Assembly: GCA_002345625.1 (NCBI GenBank)
Contig: DDWE01000151.1
Location: 1 to 22,559 of the forward strand
DNA length: 22,559 bases
DNA from: Desulfuromonadaceae bacterium UBA2294
GTDB lineage: Bacteria; Desulfobacterota; Desulfuromonadia; Desulfuromonadales; UBA2294
Reading direction: 5' to 3'
Within the stretch, counting starts at the first letter, position 1; every line of letters starts with the position of its first letter. The notes under the pieces are model-generated. The model searched no databases, was not told the DNA's origin, and saw nothing but the letters and a program-made list of their open reading frames with translations. Shown one piece after another: positions 1-8,389 of the stretch. The position numbers and the translations under genes are program-made.

Positions 1-114
1 GAACTTGAGGAGGTCGAAGAACTCGAGGAAATAGAAGAGCTCGAGGAAGTTGAAGAGCTCGAGGAGTTTGTGGAGCTTGACGAGGTCGAAGAGATCGAGG
101 AGGTCGAGGAGGCC
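1..114 (+). repeat. 18-bp tandem repeat coding for EE-x-EE-x
   Basis: Six consecutive 18-nt units can be laid out from nt 7 to 114 (starting at 7, 25, 43, 61, 79 and 97), each close to gaggaagttgaagagctc. Each unit codes for EE[V/I/F]EE[L/I/A]; unit 4 departs most, with Val replacing Glu. Unit-length copies preserve the reading frame, so copy-number change would not truncate the protein. The array runs off the left edge and its full size is unknown. Confidence 0.85.
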
Positions 115-957
115 TTACTGGTCACTGACACCGGTTTTGACCTGGAGATCGAACTTGAAATCGACGAGCCTGAAGAAGAGGCGGTGCTCGAGATCAGTGA
201 GGACGATATCCAGGAGATCGGTGACGGCCGTGACGTCTTTACCGCCCTGGAGGAGATCGAATTTTACCTGCAACAGGGACTTCTCGACGATGCTGAACGA
301 TCATGCTCCGAGCTGTTGGAACTGGTGCCGGAGAATGAAAAGGTGCGCAACAAACTCGATGAGATCGCTCGCAAGCGCTCCTCGGCAACGGCATCACCGG
401 TTGATGATTTTATCGACCTTGCGGCTGAAGTCATGGCTGCAACTGAAGAGGTGCCCGAAGACGAATCGAGCAGTTTCGATCTGAACACCGATTTTGCAAC
501 AGCTGCCGCCGAGGTCGAAACAGTCGTCAGCCTCGAGGATGCCGAGTCGCATTACAACCTCGGTATTGCCTATAAAGAGATGGGGTTGATTGACGACGCC
601 ATTGCTGAATTTGACAAGGCGATGCGCAATCCGGCCCGTTTGGTCGACAGTCTGGTGCTCAAAGCAATCTGCCTGGCTGAAAGCTCCAATTTGGATGAGG
701 CCGAGCAGGTTTTTTGGGCCGTTCTTGAACAACCGGACCTTGAGGTGACGGTCAAGGTGGCTCTGCAGTTCGAGCTCGGTCTGTTTTACGAAAATGCCGA
801 CAAGCGTACCGAGGCATTGAGTGTTTACGAAGAAGTGGCGTTGTTCGATGCCTCCTACCGCGATGTTTCCGAGCGGATGGTCGCGCTGCAGGGGAAAAAG
901 GCATCGCCAGCCGGCGGGGCGTCGGGAGGCCGGAAAGACCGGGTCTCCTATATTTGA
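1..957 (+). CDS. Acidic TPR-repeat protein (5' truncated by window edge)
   Basis: The frame is open through the left edge, so the true start lies outside the window. The first ~40 visible residues are a hexapeptide repeat of the type EEVEEL, almost all Glu plus one hydrophobic residue every third position, which probably forms an acidic helix. Further acidic sequence follows, then TPR-like helical repeats: one around nt 240-370 (LEEIEFYLQQG, then DDAERSCSELLELVP) and two or three around nt 535-900 (SHYNLGIAYKEMGLIDDAI and later units). TPRs are protein-docking scaffolds; no catalytic motif is visible. It ends 24 nt before the ExeA-like ATPase, whose own C-terminus is also Glu-rich, so the two probably form an operon and may interact. 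A role in cell-envelope or pilus/secretion assembly is inferred only from that neighbour. Confident as a TPR protein; function unknown. Confidence 0.8.
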   Translation, partial: ELEEVEELEEIEELEEVEELEEFVELDEVEEIEEVEEALLVTDTGFDLEIELEIDEPEEEAVLEISEDDIQEIGDGRDVFTALEEIEFYLQQGLLDDAERSCSELLELVPENEKVRNKLDEIARKRSSATASPVDDFIDLAAEVMAATEEVPEDESSSFDLNTDFATAAAEVETVVSLEDAESHYNLGIAYKEMGLIDDAIAEFDKAMRNPARLVDSLVLKAICLAESSNLDEAEQVFWAVLEQPDLEVTVKVALQFELGLFYENADKRTEALSVYEEVALFDASYRDVSERMVALQGKKASPAGGASGGRKDRVSYI

Positions 958-981
958 TAACGCAAACAACGGTGAGGGGCA

Positions 982-1977
982 ATGAGTTACGTCGAGTACT
1001 TTTCCTTAGAGCGTGAGCCGTTTTCGAACGCACCGGACGCGCGCTTTTACTACGACAGTGACCAGCACAGTCAAGCTCTGGTCCGGCTGATGTATGCGGT
1101 CAACTCCAATAAAGGCCTGGCGGTTCTGGTCGGAGGGGTTGGGGCCGGCAAAACAACCCTGGCCCGTCGCATGCTTGATACCCTCGACGAGGCGAACTAC
1201 GAGTCGTCGATGCTGGTGATGGTTCATTCCAGTATCAACCCGGAATGGATCCTGACCCGCATTGCCATGCAGCTCGGCGTGCACGAACCGGCCTCGGACC
1301 GTCTGTCGGTGCTGAAACAACTCTACGAGCGGCTGCTGGAGATCGATGAGCAGGGGCGTCGTGCCGTCATCCTCATCGATGAAGCACAGATGCTGCAAAG
1401 CCGTGAACTGATGGAAGAGTTTCGTGGTCTGCTCAATCTCGAAATCCCCGGTAAAAAGCTGCTGAATATTATCTTTTTCGGTCTGACGGAGCTTGAAGAT
1501 TGCCTGAAGCTCGACGAGCCCCTCGCGCAGCGCGTTGCGGTCAAATATCAGCTGAAATCGATGACGGTCGAGACAACGACCGCCTATATCCATCATCGAT
1601 TGGCGATCGCCGGCGGTAAGGTCGATTTGTTCGATAACGAAGCCATCGACGCCATCCATCGTTTTGCCGGTGGTGTGCCGCGGTTGATCAACACCATCTG
1701 CGATAACTGCCTGTTTGAGTCTTTCATGCTCAAGGTCCATGCCGTCGGGCCAAAGATTGTTCACAGCGTTGCCGGTGACCTCGGTCTGCTACAGCGTCCG
1801 GCAAGCAGCTTACCCGAAGCGTTTCAGGACCTGCCGGAGACCCCGGTGGTTGATGAAGCCGCTACCGAAGTCGAGACGGAAGAGGTCCCCGCCACCGAAA
1901 CTGCGTCGGAGGAGTATGAAAGCTTCGAGGGGCTGGATGAAATCGAGAGTATGCTCGATCGGCTCGAACTCAAATAG
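982..1977 (+). CDS. ExeA/GspA-like AAA ATPase
   Basis: A 331-residue protein. The N-terminus (YVEYFSLEREPFSNAPDARF) is the usual opening of the ExeA/GspA family, known from type II secretion in Aeromonas, where it is a membrane-linked ATPase helping place the secretin through peptidoglycan. Walker A is GGVGAGKT at residues 51-58 and Walker B is VILIDEAQ at 129-136; a GGVPRLIN motif near residue 230 is also typical. There is no C-terminal peptidoglycan-binding domain and no obvious transmembrane segment; instead the last ~50 residues are an acidic tail resembling the upstream TPR protein. A GAGGGG ribosome binding site lies 4 nt before the ATG. It is probably co-transcribed with the TPR gene, and a weak GC hairpin follows it. 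Family is firm; the partner secretion or pilus system is not in view. Confidence 0.85.
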   Translation: MSYVEYFSLEREPFSNAPDARFYYDSDQHSQALVRLMYAVNSNKGLAVLVGGVGAGKTTLARRMLDTLDEANYESSMLVMVHSSINPEWILTRIAMQLGVHEPASDRLSVLKQLYERLLEIDEQGRRAVILIDEAQMLQSRELMEEFRGLLNLEIPGKKLLNIIFFGLTELEDCLKLDEPLAQRVAVKYQLKSMTVETTTAYIHHRLAIAGGKVDLFDNEAIDAIHRFAGGVPRLINTICDNCLFESFMLKVHAVGPKIVHSVAGDLGLLQRPASSLPEAFQDLPETPVVDEAATEVETEEVPATETASEEYESFEGLDEIESMLDRLELK

Positions 1978-2001
1978 ATTGCACCCTACAGTGACACCCG
2001 C

Positions 2002-2024
2002 ACGGCCGGCATGACCGGCCGTTT
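2002..2024 (+). terminator. Weak GC hairpin between ATPase gene and mutL
   Basis: An 8-bp perfect stem (ACGGCCGG / CCGGCCGT) with a 5-nt loop is followed by only three T residues. It sits 25 nt after the ATPase stop and could be a leaky terminator or attenuating hairpin; the short T run keeps confidence low. Confidence 0.4.
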
Positions 2025-2075
2025 GCATTCCCGGGTCTTAAGTTTTTATCTGGCCCGGAAGCTGACAAGGCGTTT

Positions 2076-3869
2076 ATGGCACCTCAGGTTCGTATTCTTC
2101 CGGAAAGTCTGTGCAACAAGATCGCTGCCGGCGAGGTGGTGGAGCGCCCGGCCTCCGTGGTCAAGGAGTTGCTGGAGAATGCCATTGATGCCGGTGCCGA
2201 TGAAATTCTGATCGATATCGAAGCCGGTGGGCGTACCCGGATCCAGATTCAGGATAATGGCTGTGGTATGGGGCGCGAAGATGCTTTCCTGGCCCTGGAG
2301 CGACACGCGACCAGCAAGATCATCGATGATGCCGACCTGTTTCGTCTCACCACTCTCGGCTTTCGTGGCGAAGCCCTGCCATCGATCGCTGCCGTCTCGC
2401 GCTTTATCCTTGAAACCCGTGATGCCGCTTCCGAAGAAGGGTGGCGCATCCGTCTCGCCGGCGGTACGGTCGAGAAGGCTGAAGGGGTCGGTATCCCGAT
2501 CGGAACCCGGATCGAGGTCCGTAACCTGTTTTATAACACCCCGGCCCGGCGCAAGTTTTTACGCAGCGAGCAGACCGAAGTCGGCCATATCGGTGAGGTT
2601 GTGACCCGTCAGGCCATGGCACGCCCTGATATCCGCTTTCGCTTCAGTCACAATGGACGCGTGCTGCTTGATGCTTTCCGGGTCGAGCGTCTGGTCGAAC
2701 GGGCCGGCTCCCTGCTCGGACGCCCAACGGCCGCCGATTTGCTCCCTCTGACTTGCGAGGCGGAGCCTTTTTCCCTGCACGGCCTGATCGGTGCCCCAAC
2801 TCTGAACCGGTCGACCAGTGGTGCCATCTACGCTTATATCAACGGCCGCTACGTCCGCGATCGCATGGTCCAGCACGCGATCATGGATGGTTATCGCAGC
2901 CTGCTGGCCAAGGGGCGTTACCCGGTGGTGGTCCTGTTCCTCGATCTGCCGCCGGAGATGGTCGATGTCAACGTCCACCCCTCGAAGTACGAAGTGCGCT
3001 TTCGAGATCAGCGCGCAGTGCATGATTTTATCACCGCCTCCTTGCGCGATGCTTTACGTCGGATCCATACCGTTGCCGAGCCGACCGGCTCTTTTGAGCC
3101 GGTCTCCAGTGCAATGCGTTCACCGGTGTCATATCCGGTTGACAGCGGTCGCACGGCACTGCTGCCGCCGACCCCTGCCAGCGCTCCGTCGGAGCTGCCA
3201 GCGCTGTCATCCTTGCCCCGCCTGGCTGAATCTGTCCCGGACTACGTGGCCGCTGACGCACCGATGACGTCGCCGGTTTCGGCGGGTCGCTTTGCGGCCA
3301 TGACGGTTCTGGGTCAATACCATAACAGCTACCTGCTGTGTCAGGAGGGGGATGACCTGTTGCTGATCGATCAGCACGCCGCTCATGAACGGATCGGCTA
3401 CGAGCGGCTGCGGCGGCAATTTTACGGTAATGGCATCGTGCGTCAGGGGCTGTTGTTTCCGGTTGTGCTTGAGCTCGATTTTCGGGCCGCCGCCCAGCTC
3501 GCCCAGCAGCGCGATGAACTGTCCCGATTCGGTTTTGATGTCGAGCCCTTCGGTGGGAATGCCTTTGTTCTCAAAGGAGTGCCGCAGCTGCTCTCCGAAT
3601 CCGCAGCCGAGTTGTTGCTGCGCGATGTCTGCGCCGAGCTCGATTCCCTGGGCTCCAGCAGTCTGCTGGCGGAGCACTTCGATCACCTGTTGATGACCAT
3701 GGCCTGTCACGGCGCCGTTCGTGCCAACCAGGCCCTCGGGCTGTCGCAGATGCGCGCGCTGCTGGCCGATCTCGATCAGGTCGATTTTGGTGGTCATTGC
3801 CCGCATGGGCGTCCGGTGCTCCATCGCTTTACCCTGGCCGAGGTCGGCCGACTGTTCCGGCGTGGGTGA
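2076..3869 (+). CDS. mutL: DNA mismatch repair protein MutL (endonuclease type)
   Basis: A 597-residue MutL. The GHKL ATPase domain has NKIAAGEVVERPASVVKEL near residues 12-30, a DNGCGM ATP-lid motif, TLGFRGEALPSI and the GTRIEVRNLFYNTPARRKF segment. After a Pro/Ser-rich linker (about residues 345-405) comes the C-terminal dimerisation domain. It carries DQHAAHERIGYE at 432-443, matching the DQHA(X)2E(X)4E metal site of MutL proteins that nick DNA, plus ACHGAVRAN and CPHGRP (575-580), which complete that site. This indicates intrinsic nicking activity, expected where MutH is absent. MutL links MutS mismatch recognition to strand incision. The stop codon lies next to the miaA start, so the two are translationally coupled. 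Confidence 0.97.
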   Translation: MAPQVRILPESLCNKIAAGEVVERPASVVKELLENAIDAGADEILIDIEAGGRTRIQIQDNGCGMGREDAFLALERHATSKIIDDADLFRLTTLGFRGEALPSIAAVSRFILETRDAASEEGWRIRLAGGTVEKAEGVGIPIGTRIEVRNLFYNTPARRKFLRSEQTEVGHIGEVVTRQAMARPDIRFRFSHNGRVLLDAFRVERLVERAGSLLGRPTAADLLPLTCEAEPFSLHGLIGAPTLNRSTSGAIYAYINGRYVRDRMVQHAIMDGYRSLLAKGRYPVVVLFLDLPPEMVDVNVHPSKYEVRFRDQRAVHDFITASLRDALRRIHTVAEPTGSFEPVSSAMRSPVSYPVDSGRTALLPPTPASAPSELPALSSLPRLAESVPDYVAADAPMTSPVSAGRFAAMTVLGQYHNSYLLCQEGDDLLLIDQHAAHERIGYERLRRQFYGNGIVRQGLLFPVVLELDFRAAAQLAQQRDELSRFGFDVEPFGGNAFVLKGVPQLLSESAAELLLRDVCAELDSLGSSSLLAEHFDHLLMTMACHGAVRANQALGLSQMRALLADLDQVDFGGHCPHGRPVLHRFTLAEVGRLFRRG

Positions 3870-3870
3870 T

Positions 3871-4827
3871 GTGGTGACATCCTCTGTCGCAAAGATCCCG
3901 GTCGTTGTCCTGTGCGGACCGACGGCGGTCGGCAAGACGGCGCTGGCGTGCCGGGTTGCCGAGCTGTTTCCGGCCGAGGTCGTCTCCGCCGATTCGCGCC
4001 AGGTGTACCGGGGTATGGACATCGGCACTGCCAAGCCGACGGCTGATGAACAGCGCCGCATCCCCCATCATCTGATCGACGTCGTCGATCCCGACAGCAA
4101 CTTTACCGCGGCCGATTTCGTCGCGCACGGCCAGCGCCTGATCGGTCAGATCCACGATCGTGGCGCGCTGCCGCTGGTGGTCGGCGGTACCGGTCTTTAT
4201 ATCCGCGCCCTGACTGCCGGGCTCATCGATGCCCCGCCGGCGGATGAACCGTTGCGTCAGCGTCTGTACCAGGATGAAGCAGAGCAGGGCGAGGGGACCT
4301 TGTACCGTCGTCTGCAACAGATCGATCCGTTACAGGCTGCGACCATCCATCCGCGCAACCTGGTGCGGGTGATACGCGCCCTCGAGGTGTTCGAAAGCAG
4401 TGGCCAGCCCCTGTCTACATGGCAGAATCAGCACGGTTTTGCCGAAGAGCCCTATCGGCTGCTGAAAATTTACCTCGATCTGCCCCGTACCGAGCTCGAT
4501 GAGCGGATTAACCAGCGGGTTGAGGCGATGTTTGCCGATGGGTTGATTGATGAGGTTGCCGCCTTGCTGGCGGCCGGGTTCAATCCGCAGCACAAAGCGT
4601 TGAAAACCATCGGTTACCGTGAAGTGCTGCAGTATCTGGCCGGCGAACTCGATCGTGCCGGTGCCATCGCCCGGATCCAGACCGAGACCAGACGTTACGC
4701 GCGGCGGCAGATGACCTGGTTTCGGAAAGAAACAGCAATAATTTCATTTGATTCCTTACGAGAAACTGATAATATTTTGAACGCCATAAAATGCTTTCGA
4801 ATGAAGAAAGGGAGTGGATATGGGTAA
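3871..4827 (+). CDS. miaA: tRNA dimethylallyltransferase MiaA
   Basis: MiaA transfers a dimethylallyl group to N6 of A37 in tRNAs reading UNN codons. The P-loop GPTAVGKTALA lies ~15 residues from the start. DSRQVYRGMDIGTAKP, the PHHLIDVVDP segment, VVGGTGLYIRAL and the C-terminal RRYARRQMTWFRKE are all diagnostic. No ATG is available: in-frame GTG codons occur at 3862, 3871 and 3874, and 3871, one base after the mutL TGA, gives a normal 318-residue protein. The start choice is uncertain by a few codons. The 3' end overlaps hfq by 8 nt. The last ~90 nt are much more AT-rich than the rest and may contain an hfq promoter. Confidence 0.95.
   Translation: MVTSSVAKIPVVVLCGPTAVGKTALACRVAELFPAEVVSADSRQVYRGMDIGTAKPTADEQRRIPHHLIDVVDPDSNFTAADFVAHGQRLIGQIHDRGALPLVVGGTGLYIRALTAGLIDAPPADEPLRQRLYQDEAEQGEGTLYRRLQQIDPLQAATIHPRNLVRVIRALEVFESSGQPLSTWQNQHGFAEEPYRLLKIYLDLPRTELDERINQRVEAMFADGLIDEVAALLAAGFNPQHKALKTIGYREVLQYLAGELDRAGAIARIQTETRRYARRQMTWFRKETAIISFDSLRETDNILNAIKCFRMKKGSGYG
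4748..4775 (+). promoter_or_regulatory. Possible internal hfq promoter within miaA
   Basis: TTGATT (4748-4753), a 16-nt spacer and TAATAT (4770-4775) lie in the unusually AT-rich 3' end of miaA, about 45 nt before the hfq start. Promoters for hfq inside miaA are known in enterobacteria. The spacer is one base short of ideal. Confidence 0.35.
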
Positions 4828-5053
4828 GACACCGTTTAATATTCAGGACCAATTCCTGAATCAGGCCCGCAAAGAGCGGGTGAAAGTCAGTATCGTCATG
4901 ATGTCAGGCGAAAAGCTTGAAGGATATATCAAGTCGTTCGACAGCTTCTGTATTCTGGTTGATGGCGACAGCGACATCCTGCTCTACAAGCACGCGGTCA
5001 GCTCCATCACCTCTAAAGACGGCGCGTTCCGTCTGCACGGTGGGCGAGACTGA
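4820..5053 (+). CDS. hfq: RNA-binding protein Hfq
   Basis: A 77-residue Sm-like RNA chaperone that forms a hexamer, binds small RNAs and mRNA, and modulates translation and decay. The N-terminus has FNIQDQFLNQARKERVKV with the Gln and Asp that contact poly-U on the proximal face. The Sm1 strand pattern runs through GEKLEGYIKSFDSF, and the Sm2 signature YKHA is at residues 56-59. The C-terminus is short, with no long tail as in E. coli. The ATG at 4820 is preferred over an in-frame GTG at 4814 because AAGGGAG sits 5 nt before it. The start overlaps the miaA stop by 8 nt, the classical miaA-hfq arrangement, and a rho-independent terminator follows. Confidence 0.96.
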   Translation: MGKTPFNIQDQFLNQARKERVKVSIVMMSGEKLEGYIKSFDSFCILVDGDSDILLYKHAVSSITSKDGAFRLHGGRD

Positions 5054-5076
5054 CCCTTTAACCCCTCATGTCGAGC

Positions 5077-5122
5077 AAATCCCCGCTGCTCAGGTCGTCC
5101 TGCTGCGGGGATTTTGCGTTTT
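5077..5122 (+). terminator. Rho-independent terminator after hfq
   Basis: A 10-bp stem (AAATCCCCGC at 5077-5086 with GCGGGGATTT at 5105-5114) encloses an 18-nt loop and is followed by a T-rich stretch (TTTTGCGTTTTC). It closes the mutL-miaA-hfq unit. Confidence 0.75.
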
Positions 5123-5167
5123 CGTTAGGTCGGCTTAAGGCCGCTTTTGACTGAACAGCAAGGGACC

Positions 5168-6484
5168 ATGCTTACCATCACCGAGGTCAGAGACGCCGGG
5201 ATCGCCAGCGAACTCGATCTGCAGCCCGGAGATCGACTTGTCAGTGTCAACGGCCAGCCGCTGGACGATTTTCTCGATCTGCTGCTCGCCGAGCGGCTCG
5301 AGGATCTGGTTCTGTTGGTCGAAAAAGCCGACGGTGACCTTTGGCAACTGGAGATCGAGAAAGAGGCCGATGACGATCTTGGGCTCGCCGTGCAGCACCC
5401 CGATCCGCGTCAGTGTGGCAACCAGTGCCTGTTCTGCTTTGTGCATCAACTGCCGCGTGGCATGCGGCCGTCGCTCTATATCAAGGACGAAGATTACCGC
5501 TTTTCCTATCTTTACGGAGCCTATGTCACCCTGAGCAATATCGATGCAAAGGATATTGACCGCATCATCGCCCGGAAGCTGACGCCCCTGTATATCTCGG
5601 TTCATGCCACAAACGAGCCTCTGCGTACGCGGCTGCTCGGGCGTCAGGCACCGCCGATCCTGCCGTTGTTACAGCAGTTGACGGCACATGGTATCGAACT
5701 CCATACGCAGATTGTCCTCTGCCCGGGGCTGAATGATGGTGATGCTCTTGAGCAGACGGTGGCCGACCTTTACGCCCTGGCACCGATGGTGCGTTCCCTG
5801 GCGGTGGTACCGGTCGGGCTGACCGGGCACCGGCAACGTCTGCCGGCCCTGCGGACGCCGACGCAGGACGAGGCCACCGCCTGCCTGACACAGATTCAGC
5901 ACTGGCAGCAACGCGCCTTGTCGGAGCTCGGATCGCGGTTTCTGTTTGCCGCCGACGAGCTTTACCTCAAGGCCGGGGTCGATATCCCGCCGGTTGAAGA
6001 CTACGAAGATCTGCCGCAAATAGAGAACGGCGTCGGTCAGGTGGCCTATTTTCGCATGCAGGCAGAGATGGCCCTGGATGAGGCGGCGACCTTCTCCCGG
6101 CCGTTGCGGGTTGCAACCTTTACCGGAACCTCCTTTGCGCCGGAACTGGCACAATTCCTTGCCGCGCTGCAGGAACGCACCGGCTGTACCGTCAACCTCT
6201 ACCCGGTCAAGAACCGTTTCTTTGGCGGCGAGGTGTCGGTCACCGGCCTGCTCACCGGTCAGGATGTGCTGGCCCGGTTGCAGGGGTGTGATCTCGGTAT
6301 CGCACTGTTGGTGCCGGATGTCGTCCTCCGGGACGGTGCCGAGGTTTTTCTTGATGATCTGTCCCTTGCCGATCTTGAACGGAAACTGTCGGTCCCCTGC
6401 CTGCGGATTCCGTCGACCCCGTTTGGTATTCTTGATGCCCTCGAAGAGCTCGCCGGCCCGATGCCGGACTCGTTTGTCAGTTAA
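5168..6484 (+). CDS. Radical-SAM/PDZ DUF512 family protein
   Basis: The protein begins with a PDZ-like segment (MLTITEVRDAGIASELDLQP, then GDRLVSVNGQ; residues 1-~65). It is followed by a radical-SAM-type cluster site CGNQCLFC with Cys at 83, 87 and 90, spaced CX3CX2C. The central part has the family hallmarks LPRGMRPSLYIKDEDYRFSY and NEPLRTRLLG, and the rest is the C-terminal DUF512 region ending near LEELAGP. Members are widespread in anaerobes and cyanobacteria (described as a putative FeS oxidoreductase family); the reaction is unknown. The ATG at 5168 gives the usual family N-terminus, though its AAGGGA is only 2 nt away; an in-frame TTG at 5147 has a better-spaced AAGG, so the start is unsettled. 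The TPR gene begins 14 nt after the stop. Confidence 0.85.
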   Translation: MLTITEVRDAGIASELDLQPGDRLVSVNGQPLDDFLDLLLAERLEDLVLLVEKADGDLWQLEIEKEADDDLGLAVQHPDPRQCGNQCLFCFVHQLPRGMRPSLYIKDEDYRFSYLYGAYVTLSNIDAKDIDRIIARKLTPLYISVHATNEPLRTRLLGRQAPPILPLLQQLTAHGIELHTQIVLCPGLNDGDALEQTVADLYALAPMVRSLAVVPVGLTGHRQRLPALRTPTQDEATACLTQIQHWQQRALSELGSRFLFAADELYLKAGVDIPPVEDYEDLPQIENGVGQVAYFRMQAEMALDEAATFSRPLRVATFTGTSFAPELAQFLAALQERTGCTVNLYPVKNRFFGGEVSVTGLLTGQDVLARLQGCDLGIALLVPDVVLRDGAEVFLDDLSLADLERKLSVPCLRIPSTPFGILDALEELAGPMPDSFVS

Positions 6485-6498
6485 AGGAGAGTCAAACC

Positions 6499-7287
6499 AT
6501 GACACGAAGTGAACTGCTGCAACAGGCGCGTGAACAGCTCGAAAATGGCGATGCAAAAGCCGCCTTGCGTCTGGTCCGCGATGCCGCCAAATCGGGCGAG
6601 CCGACGGCCGAAATTGAGAGCCTTCTCGGTGAGGTGCTGGAGGAGAGCGGTGACATGTCGGGTGCGGCGGCGGCCTACCGAAGGGCGATTGCCCTTGATC
6701 CCGAGGATATCGATTCAGCCTATGCTCTGGGTGATGTGCTGTTTGAGATGCATCATGCCGATGAGGCTCTGGCGGCCTACACCCGGATTACCGAGACTTT
6801 CGTCGATCAATCCGATGCCTGGGTCAGTATCGGCCTGGTCCATTTCAGTCAGGAGAAGATTGACCAGGCGATCGAATGCTATGAAAAGGCGCTGCAGCTG
6901 GCGCCCGACTCGACGTTTGCCTGCAACTCTCTCGGCGACGCCCTGTTTGCCAGCGGTGAGCCGGAGCAGGCCCTGGGCCTGTTTCAGCGCGTGATCGAAC
7001 TCGACCCGGAAGATCCGCAGGCCTACTACAACCTGGCCGAAATGTATTACGATACCGAAGATCTTGATGCGGCTGAAGAGAATTGCCGCCGGGCCCTCGA
7101 GCTCGATCCCGGTTTCGATTATGCCTACCTGACCCTGGGGAATATTCACCTCGACCGCGAAGAGATGGAAGAGGCGCTGCAAGCCTTTCAGGAGTTTCTG
7201 CTGCGTGAGCATTCTCCGGCGGCCGAAGATATCCGCAGTGAAGTGGCGGCGGTGGTCGATGGCCTCAAGGCCGAACTCGGGCACTGA
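6499..7287 (+). CDS. TPR-repeat protein
   Basis: A 262-residue protein composed almost wholly of tetratricopeptide repeats. About six 34-residue units are visible, with the characteristic A...Y..A....P pattern (for example IDQAIECYEKALQLAPDST and EQALGLFQRVIELDPED). No signal peptide or transmembrane segment is apparent, so a cytoplasmic scaffold is likely. AAAGGAG precedes the ATG at normal spacing. It is translated from the same likely operon as the DUF512 protein (14-nt gap) and is followed within 11 nt by lrgA. No specific function can be assigned; a link to the DUF512 protein is only suggested by the spacing. Confidence 0.8.
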   Translation: MTRSELLQQAREQLENGDAKAALRLVRDAAKSGEPTAEIESLLGEVLEESGDMSGAAAAYRRAIALDPEDIDSAYALGDVLFEMHHADEALAAYTRITETFVDQSDAWVSIGLVHFSQEKIDQAIECYEKALQLAPDSTFACNSLGDALFASGEPEQALGLFQRVIELDPEDPQAYYNLAEMYYDTEDLDAAEENCRRALELDPGFDYAYLTLGNIHLDREEMEEALQAFQEFLLREHSPAAEDIRSEVAAVVDGLKAELGH

Positions 7288-7298
7288 GCAGGGTGTGG

Positions 7299-7655
7299 AT
7301 GATGCTACGAGGTATGGCCATACTGTTGCTGATGCAACTGTTCGGTGAGGGGCTCTCGGCCCGTTTCGACCTGCCGATCCCCGGCAGTGTCCTCGGCATG
7401 GGGCTGCTGTTGTGCGCCCTGCTTTCAGGTTGGGTCAAACCGATCTGGATCGAAGAGGCGGTCGATCTTCTGCTGGCGCACATGGCGCTGTTTTTCGTGC
7501 CGGCCGGGGTCGGGGTCATGGTCTACTTCGAGCTGATCAGCAAGGAGTGGCTGCCGATCTCGGTCGCCCTGATTTTGAGCACCTTTGCCGTCATGGCCGT
7601 CACCGGTCATATCGAGCAGGCCCTGGCGGCCCGAAAGGGGCGTCATGTGGAGTGA
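7299..7655 (+). CDS. CidA/LrgA family membrane protein
   Basis: A small integral membrane protein (~118 residues) with about four hydrophobic segments. It carries the family motif LPIPGSVLGMGLLL near residue 25 and FVPAGVGVMVY near residue 68. CidA/LrgA proteins are holin-like and act with their LrgB/CidB partner in murein hydrolase or small-metabolite export and programmed lysis. Starts at GTG 7293, ATG 7299 and ATG 7302 are all in frame; 7299 is chosen because AGGG lies about 5 nt upstream. The stop overlaps the lrgB start by 11 nt, indicating translational coupling. Whether it is lrgA or cidA cannot be told from sequence alone. Confidence 0.88.
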   Translation: MMLRGMAILLLMQLFGEGLSARFDLPIPGSVLGMGLLLCALLSGWVKPIWIEEAVDLLLAHMALFFVPAGVGVMVYFELISKEWLPISVALILSTFAVMAVTGHIEQALAARKGRHVE

Positions 7656-8340
7656 ATTGACGGCTCAGCCCCTGTTCGGCATTGCGCTGACCCTCTGCGT
7701 CTACCTGGGGGCGCAGTTGCTTTACCAGCGGCTGCGTACGCCGTTGTTGACGCCGGTGGCGGTCTCCATCGCGGTAATTATCGCCCTGCTGCTCGCCTTT
7801 AAGATCCCCGTTGCCGATTACCAGAAGGGGGGCCGTTTTATCCTGTTTCTCCTCGGGCCGTCGGTGGTTGCTCTGGCTCTGCCGTTGTACAACCGGCGCG
7901 CCGAGATTTATGCCCGGCGCGGGCCGATTCTGGCCGGGGTGCTCGCCGGAGCCCTGACCTCGATTGTCACCGCCAGTGGGCTCGCCTGGCTCCTCGGCGC
8001 CAGCAAGACGGTGGTGCTGTCCATGGCCCCCAAGTCGGTGACGACCCCCATCGCCATCGGTATCGCCGAAAAGATCGGCGGCCTACCCGAACTGACCGCC
8101 CCGATTGTGGTGCTGACCGGTTGCCTTGGGGCCATGTGCGGACCGGAATTCTGTCGCCTGATCGGCATCCGCTCACCAGCGGCGGCCGGTCTTGCCGTCG
8201 GGACCGCGGCGCACGGCATCGGTACGGCGCGCATGCTCGAAGTCGATCGGCTCTCCGGCGCTGTCGCCGGCCTTGCCATCGGCCTGAACGGTCTGGTCAC
8301 CGCGTTTCTCCTGCCGTTGTTGTTCCTGATCTTCTCCTGA
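7645..8340 (+). CDS. lrgB: LrgB/CidB family membrane protein
   Basis: A 231-residue polytopic membrane protein with about six to seven hydrophobic helices. The LrgB signature is clear: LGPSVVALALPLY, the MAPKSVTTPIAIGIAEKIGG segment, and VGTAAHGIGTARMLE. The family is the partner of LrgA/CidA in control of murein hydrolase activity, and plant and bacterial homologues have been tied to glycolate/lactate or pyruvate export. The ATG at 7645 is chosen because AAAGGGG ends 4 nt before it; it overlaps the upstream gene. It converges on mntP with a ~49-nt gap and no convincing terminator. Confidence 0.92.
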   Translation: MWSELTAQPLFGIALTLCVYLGAQLLYQRLRTPLLTPVAVSIAVIIALLLAFKIPVADYQKGGRFILFLLGPSVVALALPLYNRRAEIYARRGPILAGVLAGALTSIVTASGLAWLLGASKTVVLSMAPKSVTTPIAIGIAEKIGGLPELTAPIVVLTGCLGAMCGPEFCRLIGIRSPAAAGLAVGTAAHGIGTARMLEVDRLSGAVAGLAIGLNGLVTAFLLPLLFLIFS

Positions 8341-8389
8341 AGTTGATAACCAGTGCTTCAGGCCGTAGCCGGTTGTCGGAGCCGGTCGG

